DNA from: Conidiobolus incongruus B7586
Taxonomy: Eukaryota > Entomophthoromycota > Entomophthoromycetes > Entomophthorales > Conidiobolaceae
Reading direction: 5' to 3'
NCBI GenBank assembly: GCA_000697335.1
Contig: JNEM01015085.1
Coordinates: 1-55,470, forward strand
DNA: 55,470 nucleotides
Below, in pieces: positions 12,931-22,400 of the stretch (positions within the stretch are counted from its first letter, which is position 1; the number at the start of each line of letters is the position of its first letter). The notes under the pieces were generated by a model, which saw nothing but the letters and a program-made list of their open reading frames with translations, had not been told where the DNA came from and did no database searches. A program made the translations under genes and the position numbers.

Positions 12931-13905
12931 ATGTCAGATAATCTTTATAGCTATCAATTTAACGTACAGCCTAACGTTCCCATACCTTCCTTTGATTCAA
13001 CTGATCCCCCAGGCTATGAAGAGGCAATCAAATGTAATTCTGAAATACCTATTAGAGTAGGAATTCCTCAACCTGGTCTAGTGTTTCCTGAACCTGATTT
13101 TTCCTTTGTTACACCACCAGAAACACATACAATTAATATCAAAGATATCCCAGTCAAAACTTCGAAGAGTGGAATCGTCTCTCATGAAGCTCTTTTAAAC
13201 AAGGATCCGAATTTATTACATCACTTCTTTTTGTACCATAACACAGCACTCAAGCTTTTTATTGATATTGAAGGGCATCACTTTGAAAATGGGGTAGAAA
13301 CATATAAGGTAACAAATGAGAGTGGTGAAACAGAGTGGAAGACACGTACATATTTAAAGATGGTAGTTGATTTTGAGATGAGCTACGATGCTTCTGGATA
13401 TGTATTCCCAACTGGCAACTTGCATCTGACCAATCCAGAATTTCACGATCACAGTGAAGATTGCAGTGTGAATAGTTTAAATCAGCTATTTATCAATTAT
13501 ACAAAGAGCAAGAATCGATTAAAAGAAATCAGTCTTGAAAAAATCATCCAATGGAATTTTGATGAGTTAACCAGGGCAATCTCTTATAGCATCAGAGCTC
13601 AAGGCTATAGCGGTAGTATTAATATCAATTATCGTCGTCAGGATTACAAAGTCAAAGTGTTATCAGAGTCGAAGTTTTCCAAATTTTATCACAGTGAAAT
13701 CACCAATGTGCTTTGTATTTTAACTTGCTGTTGTTTGATTTGGTGGCCCATTGGATACATGTATAAAGATCAAATTGGAGAGGATTTTAGATCAACCTTT
13801 CAAATGTCCATCTCAACTCAAGATTGGTATTATAGAAATATTTCCTGTATTTTAAGATCAGTGAGAGAGGGGATAATCCAATATCATTCAGACATAAGAT
13901 TATAA
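12931..13905 (+). CDS. Fungal-type protein of unknown function, single membrane anchor
   Basis: A single exon of 324 residues. The layout fits a family widespread in fungi and still without a known function: a Pro-rich N-terminus (PPGYEEAIKC), a segment of the type LLNKDPNLLHHFFLYHN, a beta-rich core with VDFEMSYDASGYVFPTGNLH, a Trp-containing helix (KIIQWNFDELTRAISYSIR), then one hydrophobic stretch near residues 268-285 (NVLCILTCCCLIWWPIGY). A short soluble tail with SISTQDWYYRN closes it. This suggests a cytosolic domain anchored by one membrane segment, with a Cys-rich patch that could be lipid-modified. The family resemblance is from memory of fungal sequences and not from a search. Immediately downstream lies a decayed copy (14485-15415) in the same orientation, so the locus underwent tandem duplication. 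The start is the first ATG after the pyrimidine tract. Confidence 0.8.
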   Translation: MSDNLYSYQFNVQPNVPIPSFDSTDPPGYEEAIKCNSEIPIRVGIPQPGLVFPEPDFSFVTPPETHTINIKDIPVKTSKSGIVSHEALLNKDPNLLHHFFLYHNTALKLFIDIEGHHFENGVETYKVTNESGETEWKTRTYLKMVVDFEMSYDASGYVFPTGNLHLTNPEFHDHSEDCSVNSLNQLFINYTKSKNRLKEISLEKIIQWNFDELTRAISYSIRAQGYSGSININYRRQDYKVKVLSESKFSKFYHSEITNVLCILTCCCLIWWPIGYMYKDQIGEDFRSTFQMSISTQDWYYRNISCILRSVREGIIQYHSDIRL

Positions 13906-14484
13906 AAGATCAAAGCTCTTATCAATATCAATTATGATTAATAAATTTTAATCTTGATTATAGTATTAACAGATATGACCGAACTTTATAAATAATTGAA
14001 AATATATTAGCTAAAAATGGTAAATAAATTGGATGACGAATATATAAACGAAAAAGTCTGTATAAAAAAATGTAAAATCAAATTGATACTATCACATATC
14101 ATCCTTTTTTATAATTAAACTGTAGTTTAAATTTTAACTTTGAAACTGCGTAAATATATCAGAGATAACATTAATGAACCATATTCAAAAATTATCTAGA
14201 TATTTACGTCTGTCAAATTTGTATCTAGTATAGATCATATTTATTTACAGTTTAAAATAGTTTTTGTGATCATTTGCATGTATATATTTGACAATAATAA
14301 AGTATTTCACATATTTTTATAACAAATCAGAAAAGAGATGATATTATTTAATATCATAACATTCTGCTTATTAAAAGTCATTATCATTTGAATGAAAACA
14401 AATGATATAATATTGATACATATTTTAGAGAGTTTAAAGTAATGACAATTCTAAATTTGTTTCTTTTCAATCTAATTTTTGACA
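13906..14484 (+). other. Spacer between gene and its decayed copy
   Basis: AT-rich sequence without an open frame of note. It contains the likely 3' UTR of the 12931 gene (AATAAA-like signal near 13940) and the former promoter of the duplicate. The last 25 nt before 14485 again are pyrimidine-rich (TTTGTTTCTTTTCAATC), echoing the leader of the intact copy. Confidence 0.5.
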
Positions 14485-15415
14485 ATGTCAGAAGATCTTT
14501 ACAGATATCAATATAACGCTAAATCGCATGTACCTACATCATCTAATTTTAACCTTCCGTCATATTAAAAAGCAACGAATTCAAATCCTGGAAAATTTAT
14601 GAAAATTGAATTTCCAGATGCCAATTATTCAATATTTTTTTTCCTCAGTCAGCTCATTCAATTAATATTAACAATATTCTAGTCACCACTTCAAAGAAGG
14701 GTATCATTTCCCACGAAGCTCTACTGAATAAGGATCCAGACTTACTTCACCACTTTCTCTTATATCATAACATCTCTCCAAAAGTTTTTATAGATATTAA
14801 AGTGTTTCATTATGAAAGGGTTGAAAAAGAATTTTCAAGTGAAAATGAAAATGGCGAAACTTTAATTAATACAAGTACTTACGACATTGAAGAGATAGAC
14901 TTTCAATTTAATTTTGGTATCTCTGATTATATTCTTACTTTAAGTTATTTGCATCTTATGAATCATAAAGAATCTGATAATCATCTGAACTCTTACCCTT
15001 CCCCCCCCCCCACAATCTTAATCAATTATTCATTAGTTATAGTAAAGTAAAAATTTATTAAAATCGAGATTAAGAAAATTATTCAATAGAATTTTGAAGA
15101 ATTAAGTAAAGCCCTTACATATAGTATTCGAAGCACTGATTATTGCAATTTAATTAATATTAACTTTCGAAGGGAAAACTACAAAGTTAAGGTGTTGTCG
15201 GAATCCATCCTGCCAAAATTTTAACAAAATAATGTCAGTTTTAAATGCTTTATTTTGTTATTGGTTGATTTGGTGAACTATTGGATATATACTAGGATAA
15301 GTAGGCGCTAATTTTCATTCGATTTTTCAAGTTTTTATTTCTCCCAAAGGCTGATACTATAAAAATACTTCATATATCTTAAATTTAGTTGAAGAGAGAA
15401 ATATTGAGTAATTAA
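14485..15415 (+). pseudogene. Decayed tandem duplicate of the 12931 gene
   Basis: The pieces align end to end with the intact neighbour: start MSEDLYRYQYNAKSHVP (intact MSDNLYSYQFNVQPNVP), then KKGIISHEALLNKDPDLLHH, HYERVEKEFSSENENGE, LNQLFISYSKVK, NFEELSKALTYSIRS, NFRRENYKVKVLSES, and finally a membrane segment with LIWW or its frame-shifted form. It is broken many times. A TAA at 14566-14568 replaces a Glu codon, the frame changes at a run of eight T near 14632-14639 and again around a run of eleven C at about 15000-15010, a TAG stands where the intact copy has the Trp of KIIQWNF, and more stops follow. The best-kept part (14700-14900) is still clearly similar, so the duplication is not very ancient or decay began late. 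No function is expected. Confidence 0.87.
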
Positions 15416-16032
15416 TTTTTAAAGATAATTTTTAGCTACAATAAATGATCAAGTTTAAAAATATATTAATTAATTCAATGATTTTATTATGAAATTAAAG
15501 GGAGAGAGGAATAGGGTAGAAATTAAGTATTAAGGAGTATAATAAACGTTAAATAAATAAACAAAACGTTTAATGAAGTTAGGAAGACCAAATGCAATCA
15601 AGTTTGATTCGCAATGGAATTATTAACTTGACCTATTAATTAATCTGCTTTTTGTGATTCATACTATTAATTGACAAATAAAAATTACAACTATAAATGT
15701 CAATAGAAAGTAGAAATATTAGATTAGTTATTAAGTATGGAAAACTGTAAAATTATACTATTGTGTTAGGCAACTTAGACAATAATCCAAGAGAGAGCAT
15801 TTTAGGCTACTTTTATAAGTGAGGTATCAAATCAATTGTAGGGAAATCGAATGATATCATATTATACTGTAGCATCTCATTCGATGAGTAACAAAACGGG
15901 GGTTTGGGCATGTCAAAAGGATCTAGCCTTAGCACCAATTTAAAAGAACACGAAGGATTAAAGAAGGAGGAGAAGGAAGGAATTTTGAATTAAATGGACA
16001 ATTAAATACTAAATTGTATAGTCACAAACCAA
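15416..16032. other. Spacer with a small hairpin
   Basis: No gene is seen. It lies between the decayed duplicate and the 3' end of the minus-strand Ser/Pro gene. A perfect 9-bp inverted repeat (ATCGAATGA at 15846-15854 and TCATTCGAT at 15877-15885, 22-nt loop) sits about 150 nt beyond the 16033 stop, and could be a 3'-end structure. The part from 15880 to 15990 is richer in purines and in GC than its surroundings. Confidence 0.45.
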
Positions 16033-16824
16033 TCAAATAGCTTCAATATTGACGAAATCAGTGGTGAATTCTTCCAATTGAACATAATGCTGTATTGTGC
16101 CAACTGAAGATTGGCTTGAATTCCAGGTAGCATCATCTGTCGAACAATAAAAACAAATATCATCTTCTGGATTGTAGTCATATTTTGGATCATTCAGCTG
16201 AAACAAGCCAGATAGGGGCATTGAAGATGGTGTATGTTTGATCATATGTGGACAAGTACGTTGCTTTGAGTTATTCCCATATTCAGCATTTTGGCGAGAC
16301 ATTGGTTGAGAAGTCAAATTGATTAAATTAGTAAACGAACCAATCATTTTGGAAAACATTGTGCGATTTAATGTACGGGGCTTAGTAGAGACATTAGAGC
16401 GATGAGAGTTGGTAAAAGATGTCGGTAATGGCTTTGGTGAATGGGTTCGATTCAAGTTAAAACTGAGTCTTTTGGGAGAAGGGATAGGTGTTTTGCATGA
16501 CCCAGAAGAGTCAGAAGAGTTTGATTCAACTTGGACAACTGAAGTGCTTAAGCTACGTTGACGAGGGCAAGTATGATTGGGTTTTAAAGAATGGCGCTTG
16601 AGAAACGAATTGCTTCGCGAAGGAGTATTAGATTTTGGTGATGTGGGGGTCTTTTGTGAAATAGGAGTGACACGAATTAGGTTGAGACTATAGCGCTTGG
16701 ACTTTGGACTCGTAATTGGAGATTCTTCATAAAATTCAGGAGAAGCAATGGTACTGTGCTCTGGAGTGAAAGGATCATATTGTGGTTTGGCAATAAAAAT
16801 TCGAGAAGTAGGTCTGGATACCAT
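16033..16824 (-). CDS. Ser/Pro-rich protein of unknown function
   Basis: A single open frame; the first ATG gives 263 residues starting MVSRPTSRIF. The frame stays open upstream, but only from a GTG codon, so the ATG at 16822-16824 is preferred. The sequence is low in hydrophobic residues and full of serine, proline, threonine and basic residues, so it is probably disordered. Repeated proline-directed sites (TSPKSKR, TSPKSN, PSPKRLS, HSPKP) look like CDK or MAP kinase targets, with RxxS sites around them. The C-terminal 60 residues are more ordered and acidic, with CFYCSTDDATW and LEEFTTDFVNIEAI. No known domain is recognised. Codon use and GC are clearly above the intergenic level, which supports a real gene. 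Missing exons on either side cannot be excluded. Confidence 0.6.
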   Translation of the reverse strand: MVSRPTSRIFIAKPQYDPFTPEHSTIASPEFYEESPITSPKSKRYSLNLIRVTPISQKTPTSPKSNTPSRSNSFLKRHSLKPNHTCPRQRSLSTSVVQVESNSSDSSGSCKTPIPSPKRLSFNLNRTHSPKPLPTSFTNSHRSNVSTKPRTLNRTMFSKMIGSFTNLINLTSQPMSRQNAEYGNNSKQRTCPHMIKHTPSSMPLSGLFQLNDPKYDYNPEDDICFYCSTDDATWNSSQSSVGTIQHYVQLEEFTTDFVNIEAI

Positions 16825-17101
16825 GACTGAATAAAAATTATAAAGAAAGTCGAATAGGATAGTCAGCACACCAAATCAATAAGACTGGAATAATATTAAA
16901 ATATTCAAGCACCAAAGTGGTAGAAGTGGTTTGGTTAAGTTATTAAAATCACAAAGATGAATCTTCGTGGGACATTAAATTAATTAAGATATTAAGAATT
17001 GAAATAGAATTTAGCTAAACTAATGAATCTGTTTCTTTTTATATGGAATCTATATACCTTGAATGTTAATCATTTCTCATTCAAGTACATGTGAGTTCAA
17101 A

Positions 17102-17209
17102 CCAATCAGCTTTAGGCAATCAAGACTGAGAAATAAGCGAACTATTGAATTGACAGAATTGATATGAATATCTGAAATTTGATTGGTGAATTGGGCCACG
17201 AATACCAAT
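17102..17209. promoter_or_regulatory. Cluster of four CCAAT boxes
   Basis: CCAAT occurs at 17102-17106 and 17205-17209 on the plus strand and as ATTGG at 17182-17186 and 17190-17194. Four copies in 108 nt in otherwise AT-rich sequence suggest binding sites for the heterotrimeric CCAAT-binding factor (HAP complex/NF-Y). They lie about 280-385 nt upstream of the Ser/Pro gene start. This is a motif match only. Confidence 0.35.
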
Positions 17210-19015
17210 CGTTTTATTATCCGAGAAAGGAAGATTAATCAACCCGAATCAACAAGTTAAACAAAGGAAAATATCAAAGAATTGTAGCCAAAAAGTAATT
17301 AATAGTTAAACTAATAATCCCTAACATCCGCTTCAATAATATCTTCCACCCTCCTACGATTGATTTTAACAACTATATGAGCTAGTTAATTCCCTATTTA
17401 ATCTGCTAGAAAGGTTGGCTAATTACTCAATCATCCCCATTCATTATAGGGTTAATGATTGTCTTAGCCTATATCTTTCTATTATAGGTTTTGTTTAACA
17501 TACTAACATCTAAAAATAACTCGTTTTCTTTGTAAAACGCTCTACTTTGTGTTTAGACTCTAGATCAATTTATGTTAATTTTTAGCCAGTAATATTGCTC
17601 AATGAATTTGATAAAGAATATTTTTACTCATTACAACATAAGTGATTCCCCTCTTAGTCAATCCAAGCTGTAAGTTTTGTTGGAATTCAAGCAATCCACT
17701 TATTGGCGTTAAAAACTGGATTTTACTTAATTTAGGAGATTATCAGAAATAAATAAACATCCGTATTTCATAAATCAAATAAATTATCACTTATTATTGT
17801 GTAGTTATCAATATTAGTTTCTGATATGATACGATCAAATATCGAAGTATACTTCAATCTTATTTAGAAAATATTCAAAAATCATACCCAATCAATATTA
17901 AAGAAAATGTTCAAATGCTTAAGATCTTATATCATAATTCTTTAAATCAAATTCTACACTATCACATTCAATTTTTACATTTCTTTTTAAATTCTGATAA
18001 ATATTTCACTTTCAAAGAAACTAATAACCTATTGCTAATAAAAATGATTGTTGAATCAATTAACCCATAATTTACACAACTTGATCAATTTTTATAACAG
18101 TATTAAATAAAATTCTAAAATGTAATATTTTATATTAATTATACTTTATTAAAATTAAAGGGAATAAATAAAATTTAAATAATTTTAATAATTTTAATAT
18201 TAATAAAAGTATGACTATAATTATTGACAATATAAAAATAAATTATTCATTCATATTTGTATTAATCATAAAAAATAGTTATTTAAACCAATAATTTAAC
18301 TAAATATATTGTATGATTATATTTGACCCTTTATTATATTATATGTAATAGTAAAATAATTAATAAAGCAGGCTTAGAGGAATTTCCTGAAACTGAAAAA
18401 AACTACCCAGTATTACAAATTATATTATTTGATGTTAAATTTATTATTAAAACATTGTCTTTATTAAAGCAATGATATATTAATATAATATATAAATTAT
18501 AATTTTATTTGATAAATATTTATTAGGTAAAGTTTAATATTAATTTTAATATCTTCTAGTAAATATATTCATATCATATTATTGTAATCACAATTAACTT
18601 ACCAATAAGAAAATTTGTAAGTTAATAAATATTTTAATATATTTTTGATTAATACCGAACAAAAATATTAATAATTTATATTTGTTACTTATAATTAGAG
18701 GTTAATAACATAAAACTTACTAATATTAAAGATATTAATGGTATAACTTTATGTTATCAGAGGCTAATAGTTTTTGATAGGAATTTGATTGAAAATTTTA
18801 AATATTTAGTTATCATGAAAATTTCTACCCTTTTCTTTGAATTAGTTATTATATGTTGTATATATTAAATAAGGAAAAAATACCTTGATAAAATTTTTTT
18901 AAAATAATGTACAGTTTATAAACTATTCTCAATACGAATAGTTAATAATAAGATTGAAATATAGTCTTAATAGTAATTATATTGAAATTTTATGACTAAT
19001 GCATTATCGAAACAA

Positions 19016-19041
<26 letters not shown>
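19016..19041. repeat. TA microsatellite
   Basis: An uninterrupted alternating A/T run of about 26 nt in an AT-rich spacer upstream of the intersectin gene. Such runs are common throughout the non-coding part of this window. Confidence 0.9.
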
Positions 19042-19046
<5 letters not shown>

Positions 19047-19422
19047 CCAATTAGTAAATAGACGGTTAGTCGTTCTTAAACGAAATACCATATTTTAGAA
19101 TATAAGAATTAATTTTCAACTTTAAAATGATATTGATGTTATTCATTTTTAAGATATCTTAAATAGCTAGTACTTCATTTTAATTTGCTATTGGATAAAG
19201 ACTTGCACTTCTAACAAAGTCCGATCACGTGCATTTAATGCTAATTGATATGACGAAAATCTGTTTTATTCAACTAAAAATAATATTGAAAACCATAAAT
19301 ATAAGATTTATAATGAAATATTTAAATATTCTTTATCATATTCACTAATACTAAGTAATATTCATTTATTAAAAGCGCACACTTTCTCAACTTTCGATTG
19401 ATTAGTATAAGATTGTTCAAAT

Positions 19423-22400
19423 ATGTCCTACAATTCAGGACAAAATACTATGTCTATATCCGAACAAGATAGAGAAAAGTATCAAAATATATTTCGACAA
19501 TGGGACGTCTCTAATTCTGGTTACTTGGATGGATCTAGAGCTAGAGATTTGTTTTCTCAATCTGGTCTTCAGCCTTCTGTATTGTTTCAAATATGGTATA
19601 TTATTTGTCTCATTCTTAATTAAACATAGTCTCAACAAATATTTTTAATTTTTGTTAATAGGAATTTAGCTGATTCACAAAATCGTGGTAAACTTGACAT
19701 CAACGAATTTTGCATTGCAATGCATCTCATCCATTGGAAATTGGCTGGAAACCAAATTCCGCAACAATTACCACCCCAGTTGCTTTCATCTGGTTCATCT
19801 AATTTTGGTCAGCAAAATACGAGCAATTCTAATAATTTGAATAACAATTCAATCAATTGGAACAATTCTCAGTTTGATTCTTTGACACCCTCTACTCTAA
19901 TGAACTCCAATCAAACTAATCAAGGTTTACATTCTCAATCTAATTCCTCAGTGATGAGTCAGCAGGAATTTGAAGCATTGAAAAATCAGTTGGAATCAAA
20001 AAGAAATTTATTGAACTCGAAAAATCAATCCAAAAAATATACTGAAAGCGATATTGACGAATTAAAATCTCGTATAAAGGCATTGTATCCTAAAGCTCCT
20101 TTCCACAATCCCAACTTTCCAAAGGATTTGGAGCAGTTAAATAACTCAGTTTCGACAACAGATTCTTCAGAGCTATCCCAAATATCTGCTATTGAACAGA
20201 AATTAATTTCCCTCCACCTTGAGACCAATCTCAGTGATTTGATATCTAAGGCTACCTCCACTAGTTTGAAACTTAAGGACGCTTATTTAGAGCTTTTCAA
20301 ACTACAAGACTCCCAAAAATATGGCTATAAGATTCCTTCAAGCAAAACAATGACTTTTCCAAGTACAGCCCCTACCTCTAATGATCCTATCGCCCAAAAG
20401 GCCGCTGCAATGCTCGCGCAAAGAATGCAGATGCTTAATTTGAATAAGCAGGCCTCAACGACAATCCCATCTGATGCCCAGGATCGTATTGGCGCCGAAA
20501 GCCAACTACAGAATCAAAAACAAGTAGAAAGAGATCAAGCTGTTTCCAAATTAAAAGATGAAATAACTCAGTTAAACAAAGAATTTAGCTCTCTTATTTC
20601 TAGCTTGAAAGGCCATAACGACCGTTCTAGAGAATCTGAGATCAAAAAATTGGAATCAGAGCGTAAAAAATTTGAAGAAGGATACGGACTTAAAAGCTAT
20701 CGTGCCAAAAGATTGCTAGACGAACTCAAAAAACTTTCTTTGGACTTGATATATCCACCAGAAACTCCAAAACAAAACAAGCAATCATATACTAACCCTG
20801 ATGATTTATTCTCTCCTACTCAAGCCTCTAACAATAGTCCATTTTCCCCTCCTTCTAGGTCAGCTGAAAATGCAGATACGCAACCTACATATCATCAATC
20901 ACCTCCTAATACGACTGAATCTTCGAATCTCACATTTGAAGAAATTGCACAGTCATCACGCCGTGCCCGTGATCTATTCACTTCCATGGAAAGCACACAC
21001 CATGATTCTGCGCCTATAAAATCAACCGGTGCCAAATGGCAACCACCCAAGCACGGTGCTGAAATTGATGCAGCGTTCGATTCTTTAGCCAGGCAAAAGG
21101 AATTGGAGAAGCAAAATAGGCTTAAAGCAAAAGAAGAAGAGGATCGCAAGAGACGCCAGTTATATGAAGAAGAGCAGAGTTCACAAGCCAAAGAAACAGA
21201 TACAATTCAATCTGCCGCTAGAGCCGCAAGGGAAAAGGCTCATCAGCTTGAAACAAGTGCTGAAAGTGAACCCGCTACTTTACCTTCTGCTCATACAAGC
21301 ACTATTCATACTAAACCCAGTACTCCTCCCAATGGTAACAACGATGATAACGATGATGAGTATGAAAGAGATCCTCCTCAACAGGCTACTATTCCTCCAC
21401 CGCCACCGTTACCATCTCAAATTTTTACTTCTGAATCAATTCCAGAACAAAATGAAACTCCTTCCAACTTTGAATCACAAGAAAAGCTTTCATTAGGTGA
21501 CAGCCTATTTGGTGTCGTATCACCTCCATTTAAAAAAGGCCATTCCAAAAAACTATCTGCTTCAAATCCTTTTAATACTAATGTTCAAGAGAGTACTACC
21601 ATTCACAATCCTTTCATGAAGCCTGAACAGAGCCAAGCAGAACAACCTATAGTTGATGAAGCCTCAGCAGCTTCAAACCCTGAGCAACCACAAGAAGAAA
21701 CTCTTTTCATAGTTACTGCACTTTATGATTATGATAATGAAAATGGTTTTAGTTTCAAAGAAGGTGATCAAATTCATGTTACTATTGCTGATGACGATAA
21801 TCCTGATTGGTGGTAAGTAAACATATGTCTTATGCTATTTTATATACCTAACATATTTCAGGTGTGGTTACTTGGAATCAAATCCAGATATGATAGATTG
21901 GTTCCCTCAAAATTATGTTGAGAGGGTGTCTAACAAATCAATTGAAGCTAGCAACAACTTATCATCCCAAGAACCAGAACCAGAACCCGAATCCGAACCA
22001 GCTCACGAGCCTGACACTATCTATGCTGAAACACTCTTTGATTACACTGCTGAGCATGGGGACGAGTTAACAGTACTCCCTGGTATGAGAGTGATCGTCA
22101 TTGATCAAACTGATCCCGACTGGTGGACCGCACAAACAGAAGATGGCACTGTTGGGCTACTCCCTGCCAGTTATCTTAGCATTTTAAGTAAGTAGTTAAT
22201 TGTAAATCATTATTTCAGTTTCCTCTTCCTCTTGCCTCCTAGAACTCCCCTTACATCTTCAGTTTTAGTTTTATGGTTTTATAATATCCATCATGTCCTT
22301 TTTCCATCCATTTAATTTACTTAATCGAAAACCACCTTCCAATAAGCTAATTCCTATTTAAAAATTAAAAAGGTGGAGGAAGGGGAATTTGAAAGTTACA

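Larger units (their letters stand above)
16825..19422. other. Divergent intergenic region, promoter-like in its first part
   Basis: No gene is recognised in 2.6 kb between two divergent genes. The segment 16870-17700 is less AT-rich than the rest and has few long A/T runs, so it may hold the 5' leader and promoter of the Ser/Pro gene; a CCAAT cluster inside it is listed separately. From 17750 to 19380 the sequence is extremely AT-rich with a TA run at 19016-19041. The last 40 nt (GCGCACACTTTCTC) are the probable leader of the intersectin gene. Confidence 0.5.

Noticed and set aside
14485-15415. Reassigned stop codons that would make the broken copies readable
   Set aside because: Stops replace unrelated residues (Glu, Trp, Tyr, Leu, Gly) and come with frame changes, while intact genes use TAA, TAG and TGA normally as ends.
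15846-15885. 9-bp inverted repeat as a transcription terminator
   Set aside because: Fungal nuclear genes do not end at simple hairpins; it is recorded only as local structure.
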